A stretch of 64,000 bases of DNA from Streptomyces sp. NBC_00239 (GCF_036194065.1 NZ_CP108098.1:1-64000), one strand, 5' to 3'; shown: positions 8,337 to 16,867, counted from the stretch's first letter. Notes: generated by a model from the sequence alone, not told the origin. A program made the numbers and translations.

Positions 8337-8642
8337 TCAGCTGGAGGCGGGGGCGGTGCGGCGCGCGGCGGCGAAGCGGCGAACGCTGTCGCGCAGACGG
8401 CGGCGCGGGCCGCCGCCGCCGTCGCGGCCGTTCCACCAGTGGTAGGCGAAGTAGGCGGCCGCGGCGGAGTTGACGGCGACGTAGGCAGCACCCTCGCCGC
8501 TCCGACCGACGGCAATGAGCGTGAAGCCAAGGGCGCTCAGCCCGTCGGCGGTGCCTACCGGGATGCGGCGCGTCCAGACGCCGGCCACGGAGGTGAGCAA
8601 GAGAGCGGCTCCGGCGCCCAGAAGCACGTGAAGGAGAATCAA
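8337..8642 (-). CDS. small membrane protein
   Basis: 101 residues from a TTG at 8642, six bases after GGGAAA. Three hydrophobic stretches (about residues 1-22, 34-47 and 52-66) predict two or three membrane spans. The C-terminal tail is very basic (RRRLRDSVRRFAAARR) and likely cytoplasmic. Role unknown. Confidence 0.55.
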   Translation of the reverse strand: MILLHVLLGAGAALLLTSVAGVWTRRIPVGTADGLSALGFTLIAVGRSGEGAAYVAVNSAAAAYFAYHWWNGRDGGGGPRRRLRDSVRRFAAARRTAPASS

Positions 8643-8679
8643 GCGGTTTCCCGTCTTTGCGCGGTGGTTGGGGTGTGGG

Positions 8680-8707
8680 CCGGGGGCCAGCCACGGCTGG
8701 CCCCCGG
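8680..8707 (-). terminator. GC hairpin terminator
   Basis: A 13-bp stem (CCGGGGGCCAGCC and complement) with a very short loop lies after the stop of the 8719-9030 gene. Confidence 0.6.
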
Positions 8708-8718
8708 GAGGGTCGTGG

Positions 8719-9030
8719 TCAGCCTGCGGGCGTGAGCACCCAGACCTCCCGAAGCCCGACGGGCAGGGGCCCGAAGAGATCGGCGAGTTCGGGCTGGGCC
8801 TTCATCTGCTCCGGGGTCGGGTAGACCTCCCCGCGCAGTTCCCGGGCGTCGAACAGGCCCAGAGAGAGGGAGTACAGCGGGGAGAAGCCGTTGCCCTCGG
8901 CGTCCTGCGACAGGACGACGAGCCGGTTGGGCTGGCCGCGCAGCACGCTCATGAGGTCGCGGCTGGTCAGGGGCGGCTCGCCGTCGCCGTACAGGGGGAG
9001 GTCGGCGGTGTGGTCGATGAGCTTCGACAA
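8719..9030 (-). CDS. hypothetical protein
   Basis: 103 residues from a TTG at 9030, six to seven bases after AAGGAAC. The segment RDLMSVLRGQPNRLVVLSQD followed by NGFSPLYSLSLGLFD suggests a small compact fold also seen in other hypothetical Streptomyces and phage proteins. No function can be assigned. Confidence 0.6.
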   Translation of the reverse strand: MSKLIDHTADLPLYGDGEPPLTSRDLMSVLRGQPNRLVVLSQDAEGNGFSPLYSLSLGLFDARELRGEVYPTPEQMKAQPELADLFGPLPVGLREVWVLTPAG

Positions 9031-9067
9031 GGGCAGTTCCTTTCACTGGGTGAGTTGGGCAGGGTGG

Positions 9068-9101
9068 CCGGGCCGGGCCGCGCGGTGGCGGCCCGGCCCG
9101 G
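9068..9101 (-). terminator. GC hairpin terminator
   Basis: A 14-bp perfect stem (CCGGGCCGGGCCGC and complement) with a GCGGTG loop lies after the stop of the 9110-9928 gene. Confidence 0.6.
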
Positions 9102-9109
9102 GCGGGGGG

Positions 9110-9928
9110 TCAGTTCTTGCGGGTGTAGGCGTAGAGCATCGTGGTGGCCGTCTCGACGCTGACCCGCTCGACCCACACGGTTGCGCGCGGCTCCGCGTCC
9201 CCGTTGAGCAGTTGCACGGCGAGGCCGGGAGCGGTGTAGACAGCGGTGCTGCGCGGGCCGGTCTGTTCGGTGGACCTGGGCGGCTCCTCGCCCCGGGCGC
9301 GGGTGATCATGTCCCGCAGGGTGTCCGGGGTGGCGGTGAGCGGCACGGGGATGTCGTGACCGTCCGCCTTGAGCGCCTGCCGGACGATCTCCTGCGCCGT
9401 GGGGAGGGGCAGGCTTCGCAGCAGTAGCGCGACGGTGGGCGCGGTGCCGGTCGGCCCGCCGGTGACGAACAGCTCGCGGCAGTTCTCCCCATGCCCGATG
9501 GTGATCGTCGCCGACCGGTCCCGGTCGTGCTCGGCGATCCGCACCGTTCCGGCGCGGCCTTCGAGGAGCGGGGTCGACAGGACGGCTACCGCCTGGCTCA
9601 CGTTCTGCCGTCCGTAGGCCGGGGCCAGTCGGTGGCGGATGACGTCCAGCAGCTCGAACAGGATCGGGTCGTCCGGGTCCGCCGGGGCTCGGCGCGCCTC
9701 GCGGATGCTCACCAGCGGGACGTCGTCGTCGTCGGCCAGGTTGACCTGGGCGGTCAGCGTGAGCTGGCCGTCCGCGACGTCGAGAAGGATTTCGTGGCCC
9801 TCGTAGTTCCGCAGAATGGCGAGGTTCAGCAGGCCGTCCAGCTCCCAGAACTCGGTACCGAGCCGGTCCAGGAGCCAGCGGGCGATGTCGTGGGCGGGGC
9901 TGGGCGCTGCTGCGATGGCAAGAGACAA
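9110..9928 (-). CDS. hypothetical protein
   Basis: 272 residues from a TTG at 9928, with GGAGG seven bases upstream and cassette copy 6 in front. The N-terminal half is rich in hydrophobic helices, and the C-terminal half looks like mixed beta strands (TAVYTAPGLAVQLLNGD). There is no recognised domain, signal peptide or membrane segment. Confidence 0.6.
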   Translation of the reverse strand: MSLAIAAAPSPAHDIARWLLDRLGTEFWELDGLLNLAILRNYEGHEILLDVADGQLTLTAQVNLADDDDVPLVSIREARRAPADPDDPILFELLDVIRHRLAPAYGRQNVSQAVAVLSTPLLEGRAGTVRIAEHDRDRSATITIGHGENCRELFVTGGPTGTAPTVALLLRSLPLPTAQEIVRQALKADGHDIPVPLTATPDTLRDMITRARGEEPPRSTEQTGPRSTAVYTAPGLAVQLLNGDAEPRATVWVERVSVETATTMLYAYTRKN

Positions 9929-9944
9929 GCCGTACCTCCGGAGT

Positions 9945-10026
9945 CGTGTGCGTGTGGTGTCGGCACGGGGGGCCACCCCGTTCCGACAAGAAGAACTTTA
10001 CCAGTTTGAGCGCGCTACGCGAAATG
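9945..10026 (-). promoter_or_regulatory. promoter-leader cassette, copy 6
   Basis: TAAAGT -10 at 9995-10000, full TTCTTCTTGTCGG spacer, hairpin core CGGGGTGGCCCCCCG and an ACCACACGCACACG tail. Confidence 0.75.
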
Positions 10027-10082
10027 CAGGTGTCGCCTTCGCCGGTCGCGCGGCACGGCCGCAGCGAGCCGACCGCCGGACG

Positions 10083-10112
10083 CCGGGGCGCGGCGTCAGT
10101 ACCGCGCCCCGG
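10083..10112 (-). terminator. GC hairpin terminator
   Basis: An 11-bp perfect stem (CCGGGGCGCGG and complement) lies eight bases after the stop of the 10120-10341 gene. Confidence 0.6.
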
Positions 10113-10119
10113 GGAGTGG

Positions 10120-10341
10120 TCAGGTCCACGAGTAGGCGATGAACTGGCCGTATCCGTGACGGACGACCTCGGCGGCCGTGCAGCGGACCATGACCGCCAC
10201 CCGGCCGCCGTATTCGTCTTCGCGGTACCTGAAGACCTGGTGCACTTCGGCCGCCGCCTCCAGCTTCCGGCAGTCGACTATCCGCAGAACGGTGCCGAGT
10301 GCATCGGGGTTGATCTCCCAGTGCTGCGAGCGCTCGCGCAT
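10120..10341 (-). CDS. hypothetical protein
   Basis: 73 residues from an ATG at 10341, with AGGAG seven bases upstream. It is a small soluble protein (VFRYREDEYGGRVAVMVRC) with no recognised family. It lies 63 bases after the 10405-11256 gene on the same strand, so the two may be co-transcribed. Confidence 0.6.
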   Translation of the reverse strand: MRERSQHWEINPDALGTVLRIVDCRKLEAAAEVHQVFRYREDEYGGRVAVMVRCTAAEVVRHGYGQFIAYSWT

Positions 10342-10404
10342 GGATGGCTCCTGTTGGTAGGGGGCCGGGCCTCGGGACAGGCGACCCGTGAGCTGGGGAG
10401 AGGC

Positions 10405-11256
10405 TTAGAAGAGGAGATCAGCGGCGTGGGGAAGCATCGGCGCTTGTCTGTCGGCGGCGCCGGTCGGGGTGAGGACTTCGCCCGGGATGGTCAGGGTCGG
10501 GGCGGGGAGTTCACGGCGGGCGGGAGCGACCTGGCGCGGGCTGATGGTTCCCTCCAGTGCCTGGCGGGCATCGAGCAGCGCGAGGATTCGCAGGACCAGG
10601 TCGGCCGGCACGTCCGTCAACTTCATGTTGGCGTGCTGGGCGTCGTTGGTGAGCGTGACGCTTCCGGAGGCGTGGACGGCCGCGCCCTCGCGGGAGTACC
10701 GGCCTCCGGACCAGTAGGAGGTGTGGCGGTGCGGCGCCTCGTGCTCGTTGACGTGTGCGGCGTGCAGGCCGAGCAGCGCCTGTTCCATACGGCGGTTGAG
10801 TGCCCGGCGGGCCGCGCGCTCCCGGTCGGCCTGGCGCGCGTTGTCCAGCGCCTGCCCGATGACGGCAAGGTATCCGGGCATCCACCGGCGCACGATGTCG
10901 CGCGCCATGGCCGTGGGCTCGCGGTCCATCGACACCGTGATGGGCTCCGCGTGGCGCACGTTGGAGTCGGCCGGGTAGATCCCCCTTACGGTCAGTCGGC
11001 GGCCTGCGGCTCCCTTGCGGTAGCTGCCTTGGTGGCTGAGGTCGAAGCCCAGCCCGTGGGGGTGGTGCAGCGTCACAGAGCCGTAGCAAGCATGGCCGGC
11101 CTCGTGCGTCCAGCCACCGCCCTGGATACGGTCGGCGTTCAGCGCAGCGGCCAGTCCTGTTCCCAGTGCGTCGAATCGGCGGTGCAGTGCTCGTCGCTCT
11201 TCTTCGATCTTCTGCGTCATCGGCGTGCCGTGGTCGGACGTGGTCACCAGTTCCAT
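10405..11256 (-). CDS. hypothetical protein ending in DLLF
   Basis: 283 residues from an ATG at 11256, five bases after AGGAG. The centre is rich in Arg and Ala with several His residues (LHHPHGLGFDLSHQG, HAAHVNEHEAPHRHTSY). The C-terminus AADLLF resembles a clamp-binding tail. It sits just after the methyltransferase at 11302, probably in one transcript from cassette copy 7. Function unknown. Confidence 0.6.
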   Translation of the reverse strand: MELVTTSDHGTPMTQKIEEERRALHRRFDALGTGLAAALNADRIQGGGWTHEAGHACYGSVTLHHPHGLGFDLSHQGSYRKGAAGRRLTVRGIYPADSNVRHAEPITVSMDREPTAMARDIVRRWMPGYLAVIGQALDNARQADRERAARRALNRRMEQALLGLHAAHVNEHEAPHRHTSYWSGGRYSREGAAVHASGSVTLTNDAQHANMKLTDVPADLVLRILALLDARQALEGTISPRQVAPARRELPAPTLTIPGEVLTPTGAADRQAPMLPHAADLLF

Positions 11257-11301
11257 ATGTCTCCTGTTGCGATGGGGAATGAGGGGCGGGGCGTGCTGGT
11301 G

Positions 11302-12198
11302 TCAGAACAGGAAGCCGTCAGCCTCCGCGCCGCCCGCTGCCTCCACCGCTGCGGGGACAAGTTCGGCGGGCGCAGGCCTCGGAGCGGCGGCGCGGCGCTG
11401 GTCGTGGCCCCGGGCGGGGACGTCCACGCGGCTGGCCAGCACCTTGGGAGGGTGCTCCTCGAAGTCACACGTGACGACCTCGACCGCCGGGGAGACTCCG
11501 CGCCACTCATCGACGTAGTACGAGGTGTCAATCCCGATGTTGTCGCCGAGGACGATGCCCGTCTGGCGGTGGAAGCTCTCGTAACGGGAGCTCTCGCGCT
11601 GCCGGTAGTACGGCTTCCCGCTGTACTCGAAGGGTGACGACATCTGCGGGACGATGAACGCCCCGTGCCGCGCGATCTGGGAGGCCACCGCGATGGTGTG
11701 GTACTCGAAGTACGGCCCCCGGTATCCGGGGGCGTTGCCGGAACGCGCGATGTTCCCGAACGGCGGGTTGGCTATGGCCGTGTCGAACGTGCCCAGGTCC
11801 ATGCCGGGCACGTCCAGGACGTCACCCTCGACCCAGGTGGCTTCGGGAAGGATCTTCCGGCCTACCGCGACATAGGCGGGGTTCCTCTCCACGCACACGA
11901 TCTCTCGCGGCGGCTTGTTCTCCCACCGGCGCGTCCAGAGCTCCCGGCAGCCGTAGGCGAGCATCCCGATCCCGGCGCACAGGTCGATGATCCGGTCCCC
12001 CACCACGTGGAACCGCAGATCGAAGGCGAGACCCTCGGGGGTGAAGAACGCGCCGTCCAGCGCGTTGGTGACGTTGGACGACTCCTGCCAGTGGTTCAGG
12101 ACCGTGTCCTTCTCGTCCTCGGTGAGGTCGCGCTTGAGCGCGACCAGCTGGCACGCCTCGCGGTGCTTCTTCGCGTCTTCCTTCGACAGCTTGGCCAT
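11302..12198 (-). CDS. N6-adenine-type DNA methyltransferase
   Basis: 298 residues from an ATG at 12198, with GAAGGG nine bases upstream; an ATG at 12207 abuts that site. Motif I is DLCAGIGML (about 72-80), the acidic loop is VCVERNPAYV, and the catalytic tetrapeptide NPPF is at about 144-147. This arrangement is typical of N6-adenine (gamma-type) methyltransferases. No target-recognition domain stands out and no restriction enzyme lies beside it, so it is a solitary modifier. The protein ends GFLF, as several others here end in LF. A protein or RNA substrate cannot be excluded from sequence. Confidence 0.7.
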   Translation of the reverse strand: MAKLSKEDAKKHREACQLVALKRDLTEDEKDTVLNHWQESSNVTNALDGAFFTPEGLAFDLRFHVVGDRIIDLCAGIGMLAYGCRELWTRRWENKPPREIVCVERNPAYVAVGRKILPEATWVEGDVLDVPGMDLGTFDTAIANPPFGNIARSGNAPGYRGPYFEYHTIAVASQIARHGAFIVPQMSSPFEYSGKPYYRQRESSRYESFHRQTGIVLGDNIGIDTSYYVDEWRGVSPAVEVVTCDFEEHPPKVLASRVDVPARGHDQRRAAAPRPAPAELVPAAVEAAGGAEADGFLF

Positions 12199-12220
12199 GG
12201 GTGACATCCCTTCGGGAGTG

Positions 12221-12300
12221 GTGTGCGTGTGGCGTCGACACGGGGAGCCACCCCGTTCCGACAAGAAGAACTTTACCAGCCTCAGCCCCACACGCGAAGC
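12221..12300 (-). promoter_or_regulatory. promoter-leader cassette, copy 7
   Basis: TAAAGT -10 at 12270-12275, TTCTTCTTGTCGG spacer, hairpin core CGGGGTGGCTCCCCG and a CACACGCACACC tail. The block GGCCCTTTCGC-like and its GAGCT flank are kept upstream. Confidence 0.75.
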
Positions 12301-12330
12301 GCGAAAGGGCCATTGAGCTGCGACGATGGA

Positions 12331-12729
12331 CTAGAAGAGGGTGGCCGTGTCGTCGTCGACCGGGGGCGGGTCAGGCAGGAGCACGGCGAGGAGTTGAGCG
12401 GTCCGCCGCCGTGCCTCGTTCCTGCGGGCGGCCCGCTCCTCGGGGGTGGCCCAGCGCACCATTACGGCGTCGTTGTACGCGGATTCCTCACACGTGTACC
12501 CGACTCGCTCCAGGGCCTGCCTCATGTCGTACAGCGTCATGAACCAGTCATCATCCCGGGCCGTAAGCAGCACCTTGCCGGGTGCGTCTAGGTCTGCGCC
12601 GTCCTCCGCCGTGAAGTGGCCGGAGTCCGGCCGCTTGTCGAGGGGGCAGAACTTCCCGTCAAGCGTGGCCGGCAGGTAGCCCCAGGACTCCAGCCGACGG
12701 ATCACGGTCTGGGGCTTCGCTGACCTCAA
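12331..12729 (-). CDS. hypothetical protein ending in ATLF
   Basis: 132 residues. The TTG at 12729 overlaps the stop of the upstream gene as TTGA, and GAGGGGGG lies six bases before it, so the two genes are translationally coupled. The N-terminal QTVIRRLESWGYLPATLDG reads like a small domain. The protein ends TATLF. Function unknown. Confidence 0.6.
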   Translation of the reverse strand: MRSAKPQTVIRRLESWGYLPATLDGKFCPLDKRPDSGHFTAEDGADLDAPGKVLLTARDDDWFMTLYDMRQALERVGYTCEESAYNDAVMVRWATPEERAARRNEARRRTAQLLAVLLPDPPPVDDDTATLF

Positions 12730-13139
12730 GCCGTACCCCCCTCGCTCAACGACTGGTCTGCCGCCTGCACGATCAGCACGGGGGCGTTGATGGCGAAGAT
12801 CTCGCAAGGGGTTCCGTCGGTAGCCGGAACCAACCGGATGAAGCGGGTGACGTCAGAGAAAGGCGGCTCCTCGCAGCACCTCCCCCAGCAAGGGACTGTC
12901 ATCGGGGCGGGTGCGGCAGTAACGATCTCCCCCCAGTGGAACAGGCGGCGCGGTTCGCCCAGGTCGTGGGCGAAGTCCCCGAGGAGCAGATCCCCGGCCT
13001 TCACCTGCCGGGCGCGGACGACGCGGACACGTTCGGGCGTGGTGCCCTCGGGAATCGGGTCGTAGTCCTCGCCCGTGGGGCGGTCGGCGATGACCAGGGG
13101 CGTGGTGTCACCGTCAAGAACGATGGTGCGGGCTGACAC
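12726..13139 (-). CDS. hypothetical protein
   Basis: 137 residues from a GTG at 13139, eight bases after GGAGG. The sequence VRVVRARQVKAGDLLLGDF resembles the intein/hedgehog-like or beta-barrel openings seen in many phage proteins. It contains a CWGRCCEEPPF cysteine patch. It is the first gene of a coupled pair with 12331-12729. Confidence 0.6.
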   Translation of the reverse strand: MSARTIVLDGDTTPLVIADRPTGEDYDPIPEGTTPERVRVVRARQVKAGDLLLGDFAHDLGEPRRLFHWGEIVTAAPAPMTVPCWGRCCEEPPFSDVTRFIRLVPATDGTPCEIFAINAPVLIVQAADQSLSEGGTA

Positions 13140-13290
13140 GGGATGACCTCCAGTGGATGAGCGGGGCGCCGGGGCATTGCGGCGCACCGGGGTGCCCCGG
13201 GGTGGCGTAGTCGGCGGCCGCGGTGGTCGCTGGGGGGCGGCCGTCGCAGCGGCCGGCGGGGGCGACGGCGAGCCGTCGCGTCAACCGCTT

Positions 13291-13316
13291 CGCCCCAGGG
13301 CGCGAACCCTGGGGCG
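13291..13316 (-). terminator. GC hairpin terminator
   Basis: A 10-bp perfect stem (CGCCCCAGGG and complement) with loop CGCGAA lies just after the stop of the 13328-13924 gene. Confidence 0.6.
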
Positions 13317-13327
13317 GTGGGCGGTCG

Positions 13328-13924
13328 TCAGGCTGCGGCGTCCAGGCCCTCGATCTGCTGGGCGACCCGCTCCAGCGCGTCCGCCTCGCGCTCGTAGTCC
13401 CATGCGTCCGGCCGGTCCCGCAGATCCCCCAGATACGTGATCCGGTCCTCACGGTCCAGCTCCAGCAACCGCATGCGCCGCTCTTCCGGCGTGCTGTAGA
13501 CCTCCCGACAGATCCGGCCCCCACCCAGGTCCATGACCGTGCTGGAGATGTACCAGCGGCCGCCCGACCGGCTGTAGAAGCTGACCCGCGCGGCCCGGTC
13601 GCTGCCGTACCGGTACGCGGGTTCCTGCTCCGCGAAGATGACCAGTCCCCCCCGGCCCGTACCGATGCGGACCATGTCGCCGTCGACGGCGGGGATGTGC
13701 AGCGGCTGGCCGTCCGGCGCGATCTTCGTCACGGACGACGTGCGGACACAGGTCAGAACGACCCGGCCCGTCTCCGGGTCGCTCAGGATCAGGCGCTCGT
13801 CGATGCCCATCCAGTACGGGATTTCGTGGTCAAGGTCGCGCGGGCACTTCGTCTCGTGCCGGGCGGTGTAGCGGCCGTGGGCGTCGGTGATGCTGCCGTG
13901 GTAGTCGACCGGGAACGTGTGCAT
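13328..13924 (-). CDS. hypothetical protein
   Basis: 198 residues from an ATG at 13924, eight bases after GGAG. It is a beta-rich soluble protein with a helical C-terminus (YEREADALERVAQQIEG). No motif is recognised. The sequence before it carries a CACACGC-type tail but no promoter, and a hairpin separates it from the upstream gene. Confidence 0.6.
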   Translation of the reverse strand: MHTFPVDYHGSITDAHGRYTARHETKCPRDLDHEIPYWMGIDERLILSDPETGRVVLTCVRTSSVTKIAPDGQPLHIPAVDGDMVRIGTGRGGLVIFAEQEPAYRYGSDRAARVSFYSRSGGRWYISSTVMDLGGGRICREVYSTPEERRMRLLELDREDRITYLGDLRDRPDAWDYEREADALERVAQQIEGLDAAA

Positions 13925-13959
13925 GGGCTGGGCTCCTCGCGGGGTGGGCGTGTGAGTGC

Positions 13960-13991
13960 CCGGGGGCGACGGTGCCGACCGTCGCCCCCGG
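13960..13991 (-). terminator. GC hairpin terminator
   Basis: A 14-bp perfect stem (CCGGGGGCGACGGT and complement) with a GCCG loop lies after the stop of the 14018-14380 gene and before the start at 13924. Confidence 0.65.
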
Positions 13992-14017
13992 CGGTGATGG
14001 GTGGTGCTGCGGGGCCG

Positions 14018-14380
14018 TTACTCGGCGGTGCCGCGCGCGAGTTCCTCGAAGTCCTGGCGGCTCGCGCACTGGAGAACGGCGGCGATCACCGTGTGCATGG
14101 TGACGGTGCTGGGCAGCATGGCCGCGACCTGGCGCACGTCCTTGACCTCGCGCCACATCAGGTAGAGCGTCCTGCGCCGCCGGTCGGCCGTCCGGTTCTT
14201 GGCCTTGAGGATCGCCTGAAAGTCGACCTCCGTCTCCAGCGCGGAGGTACGGAGGTCCCGGAGGACGGGCCCGAACGGCTCCGGCTCCGGCTGGCTCTCC
14301 TGCTGACCCTCGATGAGCTCGCGGAGCGCCGTCCGCTCGGCCTCGGTCAGAGCGGTGGTGTGCTGGTCGGTGACGGTCAT
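14018..14380 (-). CDS. hypothetical protein
   Basis: 120 residues from an ATG at 14380, eight bases after AAAGGG, directly behind cassette copy 8. The C-terminal part (EVKDVRQVAAMLPSTVTMHT) looks helix-turn-helix-like, but the evidence is weak. No family is recognised. Confidence 0.6.
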   Translation of the reverse strand: MTVTDQHTTALTEAERTALRELIEGQQESQPEPEPFGPVLRDLRTSALETEVDFQAILKAKNRTADRRRRTLYLMWREVKDVRQVAAMLPSTVTMHTVIAAVLQCASRQDFEELARGTAE

Positions 14381-14399
14381 GGTGTGTGCCCTTTCGCCG

Positions 14400-14484
14400 G
14401 TGTGCGTGTGGTGTCGGTGCGGGGTGCCACCCCGTTCCGACAAGAAGAACTATACCGGCTTGACCCCCCTGGACCAAACGCGAA
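14400..14484 (-). promoter_or_regulatory. promoter-leader cassette, copy 8
   Basis: TATAGT -10 at 14449-14454, TTGGTC -35 with 17-bp spacing. The leader hairpin has an outer TGTCGG/CCGACA pair and an inner CGGGGT/ACCCCG stem. Identical to copy 13 because both lie in the 570-bp duplication. Confidence 0.8.
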
Positions 14485-14552
14485 AGGGCCCGTGAGCTGG
14501 GCAAACGGCCCACCGGGCAGCAGTCGGCAGGCGGCCGGTCAACCCTCCTACC

Positions 14553-14630
14553 GCTCGCCGCTGCTGCGCCTTTCAGGCCCTGCATCCGTACGGCGGGACG
14601 GCCGGGTGACGGCCGGTCACCTAAGCCGCC
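14553..14630. repeat. shared upstream block, copy 2
   Basis: Conserved 78-bp block on the upstream side of cassette copy 8. It contains the 17-bp palindrome GGTGACGGCCGGTCACC. Confidence 0.65.
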
Positions 14631-14945
14631 CACCGTTTCCGCTCCCCCGCTCACCTCTTAAGAGGTGACTCCTCGCGCGGTGAACCCCGGGCCCCGCACG
14701 GACCCCGGCCACCGCACCGGCCCACGCCCGGCCCGCGCCGGTCCGCCGGCCCCGACTGTCAAGCCCGGCCACCGCGGCGGCCGGCCACCGGTCCCGGTCC
14801 CCGGCGGGCGGGCGTCCGGAGGAGCCCGCCGGGGCTTCGCGCAAGGGAGCGCAGCGACCGCAGCCCGGCCCGGGCGCCCCCGGCGCCCGGGCCGGGCCGC
14901 CATAAGGAGGGCCCCCCGGGCCCGACGGCGGCGGCGCACGGCCGG

Positions 14946-14964
14946 ATCGCACCACCGGTGCGAT
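14946..14964. repeat. covarying hairpin, copy A
   Basis: ATCGCACC-ACC-GGTGCGAT. The same stem-loop occurs at 16795 and 23748, and as ATCGCGCC/GGCGCGAT at 47047. Confidence 0.6.
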
Positions 14965-15094
14965 GCACCACAACGACACAAGCGCACAGCGGATCCCCGG
15001 CGGTGCGGTCGGCGCTTCGCCGGGGCCTGCCCCACTGCGTACGCGCCGGGGGCGGCCCGGCGAGCCCGGTCGGCGCGCCGACCGCGCCACTCCG

Positions 15095-15128
15095 GGGCGG
15101 CCCGGGAGGGATTCCCCCCGGGCCGCCC
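15095..15128 (-). terminator. GC hairpin terminator
   Basis: GGGCGGCCCGGG pairs with CCCGGGCCGCCC around a ten-base loop, 13 bases after the stop of the ArdC-like gene. Confidence 0.55.
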
Positions 15129-15140
15129 GGCTGGCCGCTG

Positions 15141-16190
15141 TCAGGCTGCCACGGACACCGCTTCCGCTTCGCTGTCGACTGCCTCGGGGGCGCCGGTCTC
15201 CTCGTCCTGGTCCTCGTCGGGGTCGGTGAACGCGAGGATCGCGCGCGCGGCTTCGACGACGCGCTGTCCGACCTCGACCATGGTCTCCTGCACCTTCTCC
15301 GGGGTCTTGCCCGCCCATCCCGCGATGTACGAGAGAGACGAGACCGAGGAGTCAAGCCCTGCGACCGCACAGACGATGAAGGCGACGGACTCGGCTTCGG
15401 TCTCCATCCGGCCCCGGTGCTGGCGGTACTCGGACATGTCGGCCGTGTGGTCGAGCTGCACATGCCCAGCCTCGTGCGCCAGCACGGCGGCCGCGTGCGC
15501 CTCGGGGAAGCCCAGCCCGATGCGCACCGTCCGCGTGGCCGGGTCCGCGTACCCGTCGGCGGGCGCGGTGTCCCCGCGCTCGACCGTGTACCCAAGGGAC
15601 TTCAGGCAGAGGGTGAGCCGGTCCATGAACTCGGCGGGCGCGGTGCCCTGCACCTTCCCGTTGATCTCCGGCAGCGTGACGTCACCGGCGGCGGGCTCGG
15701 CCTCGGGCTCCTGCGCCCCCTTGACCCGGTCGGTCTGGCTGATGTCGAACACCGAAATAGGCCTGAAGGTCGTGATGCGCTTCTCGTTGCCGTGCTCGTC
15801 CTTCTGGGGCTCGCCGTTCTCGTCCCGGGGAGTGAACGTGTTGGGGGCGAGGATGCGGATTCCGCGCTCACCCTTGCGGACCTGGCGGCCGCGCTCCTGC
15901 CACTGGCCGAACCCGCGCACGTCCGTCGCGTGGGGGCACTGAGCAAAGATCAGCGCGGAGTTTCGGAAGGAATACTTGCGCATGATGCGGGAGCGCTGGG
16001 CCATCTTCTTCAGCAGCGCGGCCCAGCCATCGGTAGACGCGAATTCAACGACGGCGGCGGTGAGCTGCTCCTGCAAGCCCTGCACCTCGGCCGTGCGCTT
16101 AGCGTCGATCTCGGCGCGCTGCTCGGGCGTGAGCTTCTTCTTACCCTTGGTGGGCTTCGCGGCGGAGCGGCGGCGGGTCGACGTGGCCAT
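15141..16190 (-). CDS. ArdC-like antirestriction / zincin protein
   Basis: 349 residues from an ATG at 16190, behind cassette copy 9. A basic N-terminal tail is followed by an ArdC-N-type region (FRNSALIFAQCPHATDVRGF, then QVRKGERGI, about 75-112) and an ImmA/IrrE-like zincin motif LAHEAGHVQLDH (HEAGH at 239-243). ArdC proteins bind single-stranded DNA and protect incoming plasmids from restriction. The layout here is that of the family, and the peptidase motif is intact. The C-terminus is acidic (DPDEDQDEETG). It would act in the recipient soon after transfer. Confidence 0.7.
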   Translation of the reverse strand: MATSTRRRSAAKPTKGKKKLTPEQRAEIDAKRTAEVQGLQEQLTAAVVEFASTDGWAALLKKMAQRSRIMRKYSFRNSALIFAQCPHATDVRGFGQWQERGRQVRKGERGIRILAPNTFTPRDENGEPQKDEHGNEKRITTFRPISVFDISQTDRVKGAQEPEAEPAAGDVTLPEINGKVQGTAPAEFMDRLTLCLKSLGYTVERGDTAPADGYADPATRTVRIGLGFPEAHAAAVLAHEAGHVQLDHTADMSEYRQHRGRMETEAESVAFIVCAVAGLDSSVSSLSYIAGWAGKTPEKVQETMVEVGQRVVEAARAILAFTDPDEDQDEETGAPEAVDSEAEAVSVAA

Positions 16191-16211
16191 GGTGGGTGCC
16201 CTTTCGCTGGG

Positions 16212-16294
16212 GTGTGCGTGTGGTGTCGGTGCGGGGTGCCACCCCGTTCCGACAAGAGGAACTATACTGGCTTGACCCCCCTGGACCAAACGCG
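16212..16294 (-). promoter_or_regulatory. promoter-leader cassette, copy 9
   Basis: TATAGT -10 at 16261-16266 (preceding CCAG replaced by CCAG-like TGG-less AGTATAGT), TTGGTC -35, spacer TCCTCTTGTCGG, inner stem CGGGGT/ACCCCG. Confidence 0.75.
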
Positions 16295-16364
16295 AAAGGG
16301 CCCGTGAGCTGGGCAAACGGCCCACCGGGCGGCAGTCGGCAGGCGGCCGGTCAACCCTCCTACC

Positions 16365-16442
16365 GCTCGCCGCTGCTGCGCCTTTCAGGCCCTGCATCCG
16401 TACGGCGGGACGGCCGGGTGACGGCCGGTCACCTGAGCCGCC
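16365..16442. repeat. shared upstream block, copy 3
   Basis: Nearly identical to the 14553 and 23355 copies. The duplication ends here, because the GC-rich tail that follows at 14630 and 23432 is absent. Confidence 0.65.
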
Positions 16443-16825
16443 CAGGGTGGCCGTGCTTGTGGCCTTGGGCGTGATCTCTCTCCGGGGCCCTCCACGCACC
16501 TGATGTTGGGGACCGGTGCCCGTGGCGGCCGGCACCGGGTCCGCGGCGGGTCGGGGCGGTCCTGGGCGGGCACGGCGGTGGGGTACGGGAACTCAGGTCC
16601 CGGGGGGCGGGGGTCCGGAGGAGCCCCCCGGGACGGCAGCGCGCGGCGAAGCCTCACCGGCCCGCACGGCCGCGCCTCGACTGCCCGCACCGCCGGCCCG
16701 CTCCACACCAGCCATCGGGCCACGCCAGCCCCGGCGGGCCGGCCGCACCGGCCCGCACGGGCGCGGCACACCGACCGGGCGCGCCCACTGCCGGATCGCA
16801 CCGAAGGTGCGATGCACCACCGACG
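16443..16825. other. non-coding GC-rich stretch
   Basis: No supported gene. The segment is low-complexity and GC-rich and ends in the covarying hairpin ATCGCACC-GAA-GGTGCGAT at 16795-16813, as in the other GC-rich stretches. Confidence 0.5.
16795..16813. repeat. covarying hairpin, copy B
   Basis: ATCGCACC-GAA-GGTGCGAT. The stem matches copy A and the loop differs. Confidence 0.6.
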
Positions 16826-16867
16826 CCGAGGGGCAGGGGCGCATCCGCACCACCCCCTGCCCCTCGG
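16826..16867 (-). terminator. GC hairpin terminator
   Basis: A 14-bp perfect stem (CCGAGGGGCAGGGG and complement) with a 14-base loop lies 24 bases after the stop of the 16891-17358 gene. Confidence 0.6.

Larger units (their letters stand above)
14400..14969. repeat. 570-bp direct repeat, left copy
   Basis: Aligns without gaps, and as far as I can read without mismatches, to 23202-23771 (offset 8802). It covers a whole promoter-leader cassette, the shared upstream block and a GC-rich non-coding tail ending in a hairpin. Confidence 0.85.
14485..15140. other. non-coding GC-rich stretch
   Basis: No convincing gene on either strand. It holds the shared upstream block (14553-14630, containing the palindrome GGTGAC-GGCCG-GTCACC at 14605-14621), the CTCACCTCTTAAGAGGTGA palindrome near 14652-14670, a low-complexity GC segment, the ATCGCACC/GGTGCGAT hairpin (14946-14964) and a terminator-like stem at 15095-15128. 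Confidence 0.6.

Noticed and set aside
14665..15942. A 425-codon plus-strand frame across the repeat and ArdC-like gene
   Set aside because: Lies over the duplicated non-coding DNA and antisense to the ArdC-like gene. Composition is typical of shadow frames.
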